Of a DNA stretch of 57,955 nucleotides, positions 25,925 through 35,825 are shown piece by piece (the first letter of the stretch is position 1; the number at the start of each line of letters is the position of its first letter). The notes beneath the pieces were generated by a model. It made no database searches and was not told the origin of the DNA. It saw only the letters and a list, made by a program, of their open reading frames with translations. The stretch covers positions 1-57,955 of the forward strand of contig CAIVEI010000105.1 of the NCBI GenBank assembly GCA_903904835.1, written 5' to 3'. Source of the DNA: an uncultured Schlesneria sp. (GTDB lineage Bacteria > Planctomycetota > Planctomycetia > Planctomycetales > Planctomycetaceae). Both the position numbers and the translations under genes were made by a program.

Positions 25925-28900
25925 TTACTGTTCACCAAACCGAAGTTCGACGTCGACGATTTCGTACGCGGTCATGTCAACGACTACCGCGTCACCTTCA
26001 ATCAACAGCTCCGAAATCGTTTCGCCGCGAAAGTCTCGTTTGCGTGCAAACGTGGGCTGACGGAAACAACGTAATTTCGTTTGCTTGGCTCGACCTTCCG
26101 TTTCGATCAGCCGGACCGCAAAGCCCGGATCATGCGGAACAGTGAAATGCTTGGCTTCCTCCAGCGGTGAAGGAATGGCTTTTTTATCCCACGTCTCAAC
26201 GATTCGAGTCACCTGGACTTGCCGGGAATCGACGTGAAAGAACCATCCCGTTAAGCCCGCTTTGGGTGGCCCTTGTTCCGTTGGAATCACCGGCGCCGGC
26301 GTCGTCGCGTTCCACGCCGCTTCCAACGGATACGGAGCATCCACGGCGATCGTGAATCGGAATCGTCGCTCGGGTTCGCCAGCTACGATCAGCAACGAAT
26401 CGACCATCCGCTCGCCAGTCTTTCGATGGAAAGGCAACCCATGCGGCACAATTGTCAGGCGTTCTTCCTCGGACGCGATCTCGATGTAATCAGACGTTTC
26501 GAATCGTTCACCGCCGAAGGTTTGCGCAGAATGATAAATACTGCGTGTCACTGCGGCAGTACTGTCGTTCCAGGCAAACCGCGATGCGAAATAATTATTC
26601 CAGGGATCGCCTTCCAGTTGTTTAACATCACTCAGTTCGATCTCAATTTCCAGGATCGAACTGGCACGCCAGACTCGCACGGTCTGACGAAACGAGGCCA
26701 GCTTCTCTGATTTGACCTGATCAATAATGTCCCCGAATGTAACAACCTCACCGCACGCGGTACCGCTACGCACAACCTCATGACCGCGACACTGCATCTC
26801 GGCGTACTGTGATTTGATCGTCTGGCCCGGCTCGTCTCCGACAGGAATCGTTCGTTCGCGAGGAAAACGAAACGACAACTGTTGGCTCAATCGTTTTGTC
26901 CGCTGGTTATGAAAACGGATGTGAGCAATCCCCCCCGTTCGTTCGTTGATCGCAACCTCGAAATGATCGTTTCGCAGCAGCCAATCTTCGGCCAGCGGTT
27001 GCTTCGGAACCAACGGTAACGCACCGGTTTCGCTTGCCGGAATCCACGCATATCCGCTTCCGGGGATCTCGACGACGCACGAGGTTCGATCGGGATGAGC
27101 TGCGTCAAACTCGACAGCTTTCACCGCTCCTGAGACTGCCGGCGGCGACTTCAGGCCGGGGAGCGGAACGATCACACGCCGAGTAAACGATAACGGATTC
27201 AAAATCAAAAACCCGCGTCCGTTTGACGCCGAATGCATGATAATTCGAGCCAGTTTCTGAGCACCTGTTCGCTCGAATTCCTCGATCGAAGCCAGCAGTT
27301 CCGCCGGGACACCGTCCTGGTCGCGAACCATTGCTTCCAGTTGTGTCTCGATTGTCTGGGACGCAGTCAAATCAATCGGTTTGGAATAGAGAGCGTTGAC
27401 GGTCGCGTAACACCAGCTTGCCGCATCCAATCGACGACGCAGGTTCGCATGATCTGTGTACCTTCCGATCGGACGCTTTTCACGCCGAGCGACATGCTGG
27501 ATCAAGTAAGGCGAAAAGTATTCATTCGGCTTGTAGACGCTGAGCTGACCTGGAAGCTCCGTCTGCTCGAAGAAACGGTCCAGCGTGACGAATCGGCCCA
27601 GGCAGGGGGAGTACTTTTGAGACCGACGCAGGTCACCAAACCAGGGGGCTTCGATTTCCGGCCAGCGAGCCAGGATCAATCCGGCCACCTGATCATGATC
27701 CATCGATTCCGCCATCCGAGCCGGGAATCGCAGATAACTTGATGCTCCTTCCGCCGCGAGCGGGATTCGACTGAGAGCATCAATCAATGTTCCGTCGACG
27801 CCGCGCCAGCGCAGTTTTGTGTATTCTGCATCGGGATAGATTCCGTCATCCAGGACGACATGCAACGCCGCCAGGAAGCCAAACTTCACCAGGATCTGCG
27901 GCAAGAGAGGTGTCAGTCCGAATTTGCGACGGCCCCAGACGATCGGCGATTTCCCCAGCAGTTGCTGCCACTGCTTGCGACCCTGTTCAAAGTGATACAG
28001 CACACTTTCCAATGGAAGCAACGGGATTGAAGTCTCACGATCTTCACCACCGACAACGCTGATTCGGGCCGCCTGGCACGCTTCGGTGAGTGCCGCAATC
28101 AGGCCCGGAGTCTTCTCGCAAATCGCCGTCAGATCGTCAGTGGAAACCAGCAGGCTCCAGGGGACGTTCTGCTTCGATTCAGCCAGTAAATGCTCATGGC
28201 CGACATCAGGGACAGCCAGACAAAGATCCAGCAGATAACAATCGACCGGATAAAACCGTTCACGCGCTTCGAGCAGCATCTCGAAGCAGGCACCCAGATG
28301 AGTCACCGCCGTTTCACGATCATCAGCGAGTGCCGCTTTCGCCCCGGCTTGTGCTCGTTGAAAGAATCGTGAATCGTCGATATTGCCAAACTGGCGCATC
28401 TTGCGTGTCAGCAATTCAATCAACAGCCAGCACGTTCCGAGCGCCAGAAAATCAGCCACTAAATCGGGGTCTGCCGTTAAATGGTCTTCAGTCTCTTCGA
28501 CAACGTCGTCTGCATTTTCCGAAACCGCATCCGATGAGACAACCGGTTCTGCATGACGGACAGGATCACCCATGCCATCGCCAAATTCCGTTGTTTCCGA
28601 TGAGTGATCATGCTCGGTCGTCGTCTGTTCCAACGAGACATCGAGTGCCTTCAGCGCCGCAGCGACCATCTCTGCTCGATCCGACAGACCAGAAACGACC
28701 GTCGCCCCGGCCCGCGTGGCATCATCGGCCCAGCCATGTGGCAACCAGCCATCAGAAACCGTCGGGATGATGACCAACTGACCTCGCCGAGGAAGAGGCG
28801 GATCGTCCGCCCTTCTCCACCGTGGCAGTTCGACTGACCAGGCGAGCAGGGCAGGGTGATAAGCGACAGCAAACGAATTCAACAAACTGGCAGCAAAATC

Positions 28901-28972
28901 ATCCGTTTGTTCCGTCGGAAAATCTTCCAGGCTGTGACAGGGAATCAGAATTTGAATGTCAGGGGAAATCAT
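25925..28972 (-). CDS. Alpha-mannosidase-like (GH38-type) protein
   Basis: A 1015-residue protein without a signal peptide. The C-terminal half (about 640-1015) resembles the beta-sandwich of GH38 alpha-mannosidases (NDHFEVAINERTGGIAHIRFHNQRT, RVWRASSILEIEIELSD, FRFTIAVDAPYPLEAAW). The middle (about 290-520) could be a diverged GH38/57-type barrel. The canonical N-terminal HxDxxW-type start of GH38 catalytic domains is not evident: the N-terminus reads IQILIPCHSLEDFP. A low-complexity acidic segment (about 120-165) separates the N-terminal part. Enzymatic activity is uncertain. Confidence 0.7.
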   Translation of the reverse strand: MISPDIQILIPCHSLEDFPTEQTDDFAASLLNSFAVAYHPALLAWSVELPRWRRADDPPLPRRGQLVIIPTVSDGWLPHGWADDATRAGATVVSGLSDRAEMVAAALKALDVSLEQTTTEHDHSSETTEFGDGMGDPVRHAEPVVSSDAVSENADDVVEETEDHLTADPDLVADFLALGTCWLLIELLTRKMRQFGNIDDSRFFQRAQAGAKAALADDRETAVTHLGACFEMLLEARERFYPVDCYLLDLCLAVPDVGHEHLLAESKQNVPWSLLVSTDDLTAICEKTPGLIAALTEACQAARISVVGGEDRETSIPLLPLESVLYHFEQGRKQWQQLLGKSPIVWGRRKFGLTPLLPQILVKFGFLAALHVVLDDGIYPDAEYTKLRWRGVDGTLIDALSRIPLAAEGASSYLRFPARMAESMDHDQVAGLILARWPEIEAPWFGDLRRSQKYSPCLGRFVTLDRFFEQTELPGQLSVYKPNEYFSPYLIQHVARREKRPIGRYTDHANLRRRLDAASWCYATVNALYSKPIDLTASQTIETQLEAMVRDQDGVPAELLASIEEFERTGAQKLARIIMHSASNGRGFLILNPLSFTRRVIVPLPGLKSPPAVSGAVKAVEFDAAHPDRTSCVVEIPGSGYAWIPASETGALPLVPKQPLAEDWLLRNDHFEVAINERTGGIAHIRFHNQRTKRLSQQLSFRFPRERTIPVGDEPGQTIKSQYAEMQCRGHEVVRSGTACGEVVTFGDIIDQVKSEKLASFRQTVRVWRASSILEIEIELSDVKQLEGDPWNNYFASRFAWNDSTAAVTRSIYHSAQTFGGERFETSDYIEIASEEERLTIVPHGLPFHRKTGERMVDSLLIVAGEPERRFRFTIAVDAPYPLEAAWNATTPAPVIPTEQGPPKAGLTGWFFHVDSRQVQVTRIVETWDKKAIPSPLEEAKHFTVPHDPGFAVRLIETEGRAKQTKLRCFRQPTFARKRDFRGETISELLIEGDAVVVDMTAYEIVDVELRFGEQ

Positions 28973-29041
28973 CGACGTTTACTTGGCTCGTATGAGGCTG
29001 AATGTCAGGCAGACATAAGATGATATCGGCACCGATTCGGT

Positions 29042-29260
29042 TCAGGTAGCAACGTCTTTCTTAGTACGAGCCAGGCAATCGAGAACTCGGCGGTTGAACA
29101 AATCGTTCTCTTCTCGAATTCGTTGATGCTTGCGCCGAACCTGCTCTTCCGTGCCGATATTCAGATACGGCCAACCTTCTTCAATCAAGTCAAACGTCAA
29201 ACGCAACCTCTCCGCAGGGGTCATCCGACGATATTCGGCGAGTTTCTCTTCGCTTTGCAT
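29042..29260 (-). CDS. Small conserved hypothetical protein
   Basis: A 72-residue charged protein with no membrane segment (YRRMTPAERLRLTFDLIEEG, then EEQVRRKHQRIREEND). The MTPAERL motif occurs in small planctomycete and cyanobacterial proteins often encoded near nucleotidyltransferase or toxin-antitoxin genes, but no such partner is adjacent here. Function unknown. Confidence 0.55.
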   Translation of the reverse strand: MQSEEKLAEYRRMTPAERLRLTFDLIEEGWPYLNIGTEEQVRRKHQRIREENDLFNRRVLDCLARTKKDVAT

Positions 29261-29377
29261 GATGAAAAAACCTGGCCGATGGATGTCATGGAATTTGCGT
29301 TAAAACGTATCGGTCGTGCTGGTGCAAAGGCCCATTAACCATCGCCGCAGGGGCGATGGGGCTTATTAGATTCAAAC

Positions 29378-30778
29378 CTATCCGAGAATTTCATGAACAA
29401 CGCGGCCGGCGACATCCGTCAATCGGAAGTCCCGCCCGGCATTGCGATAGGTCAGACGCTCATGATCCAGTCCCAACTGATGCAGGATCGTGGCGTGCAA
29501 GTCGTGCATGTGGACCTTATTGTGAATCGCCTGGCTACCGAATTCATCGGTCTCACCATACGCAAATCCGGGACGAACTCCTCCACCCGCCAGCCAGACA
29601 GTAAACCCGCCCGGATTGTGATCGCGTCCGGTCCCGGCTTTTTCGGAATAGGGTGTCCGACCAAACTCGCCCCCCCACCAGACGATCGTATCTTCCAGCA
29701 GCCCTCGCCGTTTGAGATCTGCCAGTAACCCGGCCACCGGTCGATCGGTCGCACGAGCGTGATCCGCATGTTTTGGAAGATTGGAATGCTGGTCCCAGGC
29801 GGGGTTGGCACTATTGTCGCCGTACGTCACCTGGACGTAGCGAACACCCGCCTCGCTCAACCGCCGGGCCATCAGGCATTGTTTGCCAAAGTCATCCGTG
29901 GCTTTCTCACCGATACCATAGAGAGCCTGAGTTTCCGACGTCTCTTTCGAAAGATCCAGCGTATCCGGTGCGGCAGACTGAATGCGCCAGGCCAGGTCGT
30001 AACTTTCGGCGACCGCCTGCCACTCCATATCGCGTGGCCGACCCTGCTGTTGAATGGCGTTCAGGCGCGAAACCAGATCCAGTTCCGCCCGACGGCTTCC
30101 TTCGGTGTTGGAATCAGTCGACAAATTTCGAAACCGAGCTTCACTCGCCGGCTGTCCGGCACGACCAAGCAGAGTCCCCTGGTGAACCGATGGAAGGAAC
30201 GCCGGGCCGTAATTTCTTGGTCCTCCGTTGCCGCTGCTGGCACCGATCGACACGAAACCGGGGAGGTTTTCGTTCTCACTTCCAAGACCGTAATGAATCC
30301 AGGCCCCCATCGACGGACGCAGGGATGCCGTCGCACCACAGTGCAGGAACAGCGTCGCCGGTCCGTGGGCCACCCCTTCGGTATGCATCGCATGCAGAAA
30401 GCAAAGATCATCCACGTGCTCAGCGATGTGCGGGAAAAGTTCCGACACGGCGTGGCCGCATTCGCCGTATCGCCGGAATTTCCAGGGCGATTTCATCACC
30501 CGCTGCGGTACCCCCAACTTGCCGGTGTTGGCAAAACTTCGAGCATCATTGAACGGCAACATCTGACCGTCACGTTCGTCCAGCAGCGGCTTCTGATCGA
30601 AGCTGTCGACATGACTGACCCCCCCCTGCATGAAGAGGAAGATCACCCGCTTCGCTCGCGGCGGGTGATGCAATGCCACTTCGCGGCCCGACGCCAATCC
30701 CGCCAATGCTAACGAGCCGAACCCGCATGCACCGAAGCGGAGTAAATCTCGCCGAGTTCCCTGCAACGGACTATTCAT
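29378..30778 (-). CDS. DUF1501 protein (sulfatase-like fold), Tat-exported
   Basis: A 466-residue DUF1501 protein. The N-terminus has a Tat-like signal (TRRDLLRFGACGFGSLALAGLA), then RVIFLFMQGGVSHVDSFDQKP, the family signature in the alkaline-phosphatase/sulfatase superfamily. Later motifs: CLMARRLSEAGVRYVQV, DTIVWWGGEFGRTPY, GRDHNPGGFTVWLAGGG and a C-terminal DLHATILHQLGLDHERLTYR. In planctomycetes it is almost always encoded behind a PSCyt/DUF1549/DUF1553 gene, as here (31061-33910, 282 nt upstream). Function unproven. Confidence 0.92.
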   Translation of the reverse strand: MNSPLQGTRRDLLRFGACGFGSLALAGLASGREVALHHPPRAKRVIFLFMQGGVSHVDSFDQKPLLDERDGQMLPFNDARSFANTGKLGVPQRVMKSPWKFRRYGECGHAVSELFPHIAEHVDDLCFLHAMHTEGVAHGPATLFLHCGATASLRPSMGAWIHYGLGSENENLPGFVSIGASSGNGGPRNYGPAFLPSVHQGTLLGRAGQPASEARFRNLSTDSNTEGSRRAELDLVSRLNAIQQQGRPRDMEWQAVAESYDLAWRIQSAAPDTLDLSKETSETQALYGIGEKATDDFGKQCLMARRLSEAGVRYVQVTYGDNSANPAWDQHSNLPKHADHARATDRPVAGLLADLKRRGLLEDTIVWWGGEFGRTPYSEKAGTGRDHNPGGFTVWLAGGGVRPGFAYGETDEFGSQAIHNKVHMHDLHATILHQLGLDHERLTYRNAGRDFRLTDVAGRVVHEILG

Positions 30779-30823
30779 CGTTTCCTCTCAGACTCATTTC
30801 GCGCTTTTATAATCTTCTCTGCC

Positions 30824-31036
30824 GTGCCACTGCTTGACCGTCCTCGGTCAAGCAGTGCTCTTCGACCAAAGTAGCCATCATCGCTCCGCGTGATGTGCAT
30901 TGTTCGAGAACCCGTCATATTCCAAACTGCATTTTTTCAAAAAGTATTCAAACAAGTCCCCGTTCCCATGCGAAGGTGACGCTTGAATCGTTTTCGACAC
31001 ATGCTCATCACGCGGAGCGATGATGGCTACTTTGGT
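30824..31036. repeat. Dispersed palindromes between PSCyt and DUF1501 genes
   Basis: Two repeat families. At 30828-30857 a perfect 13-bp stem CACTGCTTGACCG / CGGTCAAGCAGTG with TCCT loop (related copies near 50198 and 54098). At 30865-30900 and, inverted, at 31001-31036 a 36-bp unit containing CATCACGCGGAGCGATGATGG; a third full copy is at 34312-34347 and a partial one at 34194-34229. Confidence 0.75.
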
Positions 31037-31060
31037 AAAACCCTGACTTCAATCTTTCAT

Positions 31061-33910
31061 TCACGGGACATAACGGAATTCTATCGAACAAATCAGTACA
31101 TGAGCGACGTCAGTCCATCTCTCCAGTTCTGACTTCGAGGATGTTCGAACGACTTCCAACAACAGATTCTTTTCCTCCGATGTCGGAACACGTCCCAACA
31201 GGCTTTGATGCAGCCAGTTCAGACGTTCATTATTGTCGGTGATTTGAGCGTTCCCCAGCACCCGTTCGGCAATCTGTTTACTTTGCGACTGCACCCAGGA
31301 ATGGTTCATCAGAAACAACGACTGTGGTGCCACCGTGCTGACGTTGCGAGCACCCGTCACCACGCTCGTGTCGGCCCCATCAAACACTTCCAGGAATTCA
31401 GGTATCGCATTACGAAATGCCGGCAGGTAGACGGTTCGCAGCGGCACTTCAACGGGGGGACCATAGTCGGTCTCACGCGTTACGGGATAAGTCGATCCCC
31501 CGGGGCATTCGTTCAATACACCACTCACCATCAACATCGTGTCGCGGAGCGATTCGGTGGGCAAACGTCTTCGCGATCGCCAGCTCCACAATCGATGCTC
31601 GGGATCACGCGATTCCTGTTCACCCGGTTGCGAAGCAAGGCGGTAAGTCTGCGACAGCACAATCCGCCGGACAAGTTTTTTGGTCGACCAGCCGTCGTCA
31701 ATGAATCGACGTGATAGCCAATCGAGTAATTCGGGATGAGTCGGCGGTTCACCCGTCGTGCCGAAATTATCCGGTGTCCGGACCAGACCTGCTCCGAACA
31801 ACCAATGCCAGACCCGATTGACGTACACTCGCGGAACCAGCGGTTGCTCGGTTGATGTCAACCAGCGGGCCAGCTCAAGTCGACCACTCGTCCCTTCGGG
31901 AATTGAGGGGACTTCGGTCTGCGTCGCCACCTGCAAAAAACCTCGTGGAACTGTTGGACCCTGATTGCTCACCAGTCCACGAACGTGGATATAGGTATCC
32001 GCAGGTTTCGCCGCTTCAGTCACGGATAACACGGTCGGTCGTACCGGACCCGATTTCTGTGCCTCTTTGAGTTCCTTCTCCAGTTCGGCAACAGACTTTT
32101 CCAAGGCCTTCTGCTCATCACTCTTTTCAGTTGAAACCACTGGCGTCTGTTTCATCGCAGCCAGTTCTTCTTCTGTCAAAAACTGCACGGCATCAGCAAT
32201 AACGTGGCCATCAGCCCCTTCGTTCGTCACGATCACGAAGAACTGTCCGTTCGGTTCGTGACGGTAAGTCCCCAGAGACACAAAGTGACTGTCGAGTGGT
32301 GGTGCCAGCCGTTCATTCACCTTGACGGTCTTGTCGCCGTCGGCACTTGAAATTTGGATCGAAACATTCGTCGCCCGGTTCGAACCGGGGGTGTAGGCAA
32401 ATCGGACTTCATACTTGCCCGGTGGCAATTGCTTCGGCTGAAACGTCAGCGACTTATTCCCTAACCCTTCGTGGTCGTCATGCACATAGCCGTCCCCGAT
32501 GTATGGCTTAACGCTTTGCGAAGCCTTCCACGTGCCGATGACCTGAGCCTCTTTGTCATCGATCACGCGGCCCGTCAGGCTGGCCACGCTACTGATATTC
32601 GGTGGCGCCCCACCCACAGTGTTGGTCAGCTTAGCCAGCTTCTGCTTTCGATCCGCCAAATCCTTGGTCATCGAGGCGTTACGATTCTCACGTTCAGCAT
32701 GAATCGCTTCTTCCTCGGGTTTTAATGGCAATGGTCGTGAGGTCCACATCGAGACGTTCGCGTGCGCCAGCATTGGCGAACTCTTCAAGATCCCCGCCAG
32801 TGCGTAATAGTCCCGCGTCGGGATCGGATCGAACTTATGATCGTGACAACGAGCACAGGTCACTGTCTGAGCAAGCAATCCCTTTCCGATCACATCCAGT
32901 TGCTCATCAACCACATCCATTTCGAGCGTTTTCTTGTCCTGCTCTTCCAGGTTGTGATTACCCAGAGCGAGATAGCTCGTCGCCACAAGTCGCCGCTGAC
33001 GTTCAGCAAGCGTCCCATCGGGCAATAAGTCACCCGCAATCTGCTCACGCAGAAATTCATCGTAAGGCCGATCTTCGTGGAACGAGTTAATCACATAATC
33101 GCGATAGCGCCAGGCATCTTTGAGAACAAACCCGCGTAGCGTCAGCGATTCGGCGTACCGAGCAATATCCAGCCAGTGTCGACCCCAATGTTCGGCAAAC
33201 GCTCGGGACGCAAGCAACCGGTCGACCAGTTCCACGTACCGAGTCTCGCTCGGCTCGCGGCAGAAATCGTTCAGTTGTTCAGGCGTCGGCGGCAGACCAG
33301 TTAAATCAAAATAGAGTCGCCGCACCAGTTCCTCTGGAGTCGCTTCGGCCACTGGCGTCAGTCCCGACGTCAGCATTTTGGCCAGCAGAAACCGGTCGAT
33401 ATCGGAACGTGTTCCAGGCGCGCTGACATTCGGAACGGGAAAATCCGGAATCGGTCGATAAGACCAATGAGATCGCCCCGCCTCCAGATCGATCCCTTTT
33501 CGAGGGGCCCCAGCGTCACCCTCGCGCGGATCAAAAGCCCCCGACTGGACCCAGGTCTCCAACACACGGATTGCGGCGTCGGGCAATTTCCCCTCGGGGG
33601 GCATCTGGTAGCTGTCTTTGCTGTAGCGAACCGCTTTAATCAACAGGCTGGCATCAAGATCCCCGGCGACAATCGCTGGACCACTGTCACCCCCCGTTTT
33701 CCAACCGGCACGAGAATCCAGCCGCAAACCACCTTTAATCTTCGCCTCGCCACCATGACACGACAGACAATGACGAGTCAGAATCGGCCGCACTTGTCGT
33801 TCAAAGAATTCCCGTTGAGCCGCCTGATCAGGCTCCTCGGCCGTAGCGACAACACTCGCCACGATCCAAGCCATCAAAACAAAGAAAAGATCTCGGCCCG
33901 GCCCGTACAT
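31061..33910 (-). CDS. PSCyt1/DUF1549/DUF1553 protein with golvesin-like insert
   Basis: A 949-residue exported protein (signal peptide FFVLMAWIVASVVATAEE). Order: planctomycete cytochrome c domain PSCyt1 with heme motif CLSCH (about 48-52), DUF1549 (LTGLPPTPEQLNDF ... HWLDIARYAES; second CARCHDHKFDPIP), an inserted beta-rich domain (about 465-580, IGDGYVHDD ... GKYEVRFAYTPG ... ADGHVIADAVQF) resembling golvesin C-terminal/xanthan-lyase-type carbohydrate-binding modules, a coiled coil, and C-terminal DUF1553 (PRVYVNRVWHWLFGAGLV ... NFGTTGEPPTHPELLDWL). It probably binds heme in the periplasm; its partner is the downstream DUF1501 protein. Confidence 0.92.
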   Translation of the reverse strand: MYGPGRDLFFVLMAWIVASVVATAEEPDQAAQREFFERQVRPILTRHCLSCHGGEAKIKGGLRLDSRAGWKTGGDSGPAIVAGDLDASLLIKAVRYSKDSYQMPPEGKLPDAAIRVLETWVQSGAFDPREGDAGAPRKGIDLEAGRSHWSYRPIPDFPVPNVSAPGTRSDIDRFLLAKMLTSGLTPVAEATPEELVRRLYFDLTGLPPTPEQLNDFCREPSETRYVELVDRLLASRAFAEHWGRHWLDIARYAESLTLRGFVLKDAWRYRDYVINSFHEDRPYDEFLREQIAGDLLPDGTLAERQRRLVATSYLALGNHNLEEQDKKTLEMDVVDEQLDVIGKGLLAQTVTCARCHDHKFDPIPTRDYYALAGILKSSPMLAHANVSMWTSRPLPLKPEEEAIHAERENRNASMTKDLADRKQKLAKLTNTVGGAPPNISSVASLTGRVIDDKEAQVIGTWKASQSVKPYIGDGYVHDDHEGLGNKSLTFQPKQLPPGKYEVRFAYTPGSNRATNVSIQISSADGDKTVKVNERLAPPLDSHFVSLGTYRHEPNGQFFVIVTNEGADGHVIADAVQFLTEEELAAMKQTPVVSTEKSDEQKALEKSVAELEKELKEAQKSGPVRPTVLSVTEAAKPADTYIHVRGLVSNQGPTVPRGFLQVATQTEVPSIPEGTSGRLELARWLTSTEQPLVPRVYVNRVWHWLFGAGLVRTPDNFGTTGEPPTHPELLDWLSRRFIDDGWSTKKLVRRIVLSQTYRLASQPGEQESRDPEHRLWSWRSRRRLPTESLRDTMLMVSGVLNECPGGSTYPVTRETDYGPPVEVPLRTVYLPAFRNAIPEFLEVFDGADTSVVTGARNVSTVAPQSLFLMNHSWVQSQSKQIAERVLGNAQITDNNERLNWLHQSLLGRVPTSEEKNLLLEVVRTSSKSELERWTDVAHVLICSIEFRYVP

Positions 33911-34498
33911 GAAATTGACCCGTTAAACATCAAAAGCACTTGATATCTGAGAATACTCATCGCGTAAGTCCGAGGCAAGCAGTCTTCCGTAGCGTCGGCT
34001 TCCAGCGAACGAATGGACTGAAAATTCCGAATATTCAGGCAGATCGAAGACGCTGTCGAATCCTTTTCGCTCCGAGGCTGTCAGTTTTCGTAAGTTGAGA
34101 ATTGTGAGCCACGACCCGTAGCATGGGCTTCAGCCCGTGCGACACAAAATCTTGTGCGGGCTAAAGCCCACACTACAAAAACGGACAGCCTTTCCGCGTG
34201 ATGAGCATGCGTCGAAAACGATTCGAACGTTGCCGACGCATCATGACAGATATTCCGTTCGAATTTCTGATTTGAGAACGTGCGGATTGTCATTTTGAAG
34301 GTTTTCGAATAATGCTCATCACGCGGAGCGATGATGGCTACTTTGGTCTGAGACGAAGCCTCGCTGCAGTCTTCTCCGTGACCTCAGTGTCTCCGTGGTG
34401 AAATCTTTCTTCTCTTAAAGATACAATAAAACACGAGAAAGATGTCGAATGATTTTTTTATCGTGCTTTTCAAACCGTCGATCGGATTGGGTGTCACC
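33911..34498. repeat. Gene-free stretch rich in dispersed repeats
   Basis: Holds three recognisable repeats: the GCCCG palindrome at 34118-34176 (other copy 141-190), a partial inverted copy of the ATGCTCATCACGCGG unit at 34194-34229 and a full copy at 34312-34347. It separates divergent genes, so promoters must lie here, but none stands out. No coding sequence is supported. Confidence 0.6.
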
Positions 34499-35740
34499 AT
34501 GAAGATGTTTGATCGAATTGGACTAAACTCGTTGATCGTGGTCTTGTGCTGTAGCGGCTGCTTGAACGCCGTGGCCCGTGCTGAGGACGCGACGGACGTC
34601 AGTGATGCCGCGGTTCGAGCAGCGGTGTCGCGAAGTCTGATCTTCCTGGAAACGGAAGGGGTGGCCTGGATGCGCGATCGCGGTTGTGCGTCGTGTCATC
34701 ATGTTCCGTTCCTGCTGTGGTCGCATCGAACGGCTCAGGCTCACGGGTTGGATGTCGATGCCACGAAACTGGCGGAATGGGACGAGTGGACTCGAAAAGA
34801 TTCCCTGTCGCATCGCAATCTATTCCGTCTGCAGAATTACGATCTCGGCAAAGTTGAAGCTGCGATGCTGCCGGACGGGGTGAAGGAAAAACTCAAGCCG
34901 CTGATTGAAGAACCATTTAAGACCGAAGAAGCCTTGCTGGCGAAATTGGCAACGCTGCTGACTGAGGAGGAACGACAGTCGTATCAGGCCATTGTGCTGA
35001 AGACCGCCGAGCGGACACCGTACGCCGTGGATCGCGCGGGGGGTGGATTGGATGTGCTGGGTCTATTGCTCTTTAGCAATCAGGGGACGGCAAGCGTTTT
35101 GGCGCAAACCGAATTTCGCGAGGGAGTGATCGAACTGATGAACCAGATTCAGTTGGAGGACGGTTCATGGACCCCTGGGTCTCAGTTCGCCACGATGCGT
35201 CGCTGGCCGCTCCCCGCAGCGAATCAGGCGACAACGATGTGGGCCACGCTGGCACTCGCACCCTATGAGACTCGGGAATCAAAACGATCAGCCACCATTG
35301 AGAAAGCAATCGCCTATCAGCGTCAACAACCGCCGAATCTCGATAATCGAGAATGGCTGGCCACTCGATTGTTGTTTGAGCGGGAATTCGGTTCGGCCGA
35401 TGACGTCGCCAGATGGCGTCAGTTATTACTGGAGAACCGCAACGCGGACGGTGGTTGGGGCTGGGAAAAAGGAGTTGCCAGCGATTCGATGACAACGGGC
35501 TTGGCGATTTACGTCCTGGCCAAGGCCCCCGACCCCGATGATTTCAAGGTGTTACAAGAAGCACGTTCGTATCTGGTGAAATCGCAGCAACCGGATGGCT
35601 CGTGGTTGACCCCCTCAAAGAACATCACCAAGTCGACAGACCCGGAACGACTGCAAGCCCGCGACGAAATCTACCATTACTGGGGGACCGCGTGGTCGGC
35701 GATTGGATTGCTTGAAACGCTGGGCAAAGCTGGCGATTGA
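34499..35740 (+). CDS. Squalene-cyclase-like (alpha/alpha toroid) protein with CxxCH
   Basis: A 413-residue exported protein. The signal peptide includes SLIVVLCCSGCLNAVARA. A cytochrome-like motif CASCHH lies early (about residue 62). The rest is an alpha/alpha-toroid of the prenyltransferase/squalene-hopene-cyclase type, with QW-like motifs LEDGSWTPG, NADGGWGWEKG and QPDGSWLTPS. It lacks an obvious DxDD cyclase motif, so it is probably not a hopene synthase. ATG 34499 is chosen because the signal peptide follows directly. Its last 22 residues are nearly identical to those of the remnant at 36924-37148. Confidence 0.78.
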   Translation: MKMFDRIGLNSLIVVLCCSGCLNAVARAEDATDVSDAAVRAAVSRSLIFLETEGVAWMRDRGCASCHHVPFLLWSHRTAQAHGLDVDATKLAEWDEWTRKDSLSHRNLFRLQNYDLGKVEAAMLPDGVKEKLKPLIEEPFKTEEALLAKLATLLTEEERQSYQAIVLKTAERTPYAVDRAGGGLDVLGLLLFSNQGTASVLAQTEFREGVIELMNQIQLEDGSWTPGSQFATMRRWPLPAANQATTMWATLALAPYETRESKRSATIEKAIAYQRQQPPNLDNREWLATRLLFEREFGSADDVARWRQLLLENRNADGGWGWEKGVASDSMTTGLAIYVLAKAPDPDDFKVLQEARSYLVKSQQPDGSWLTPSKNITKSTDPERLQARDEIYHYWGTAWSAIGLLETLGKAGD

Positions 35741-35825
35741 GTTAAATCACTATCCCGCAACTTGGATCTTTTCCGGCGAATTTGTCATTCGAACTTTCTC
35801 TTAAAATACCGCCGCCCCCGCCAAT

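Noticed and set aside
34499-35740. Hopene/squalene synthase proper
   Set aside because: No DxDD catalytic motif seen, the protein is shorter than hopene cyclases, and it has a signal peptide and a CxxCH motif.
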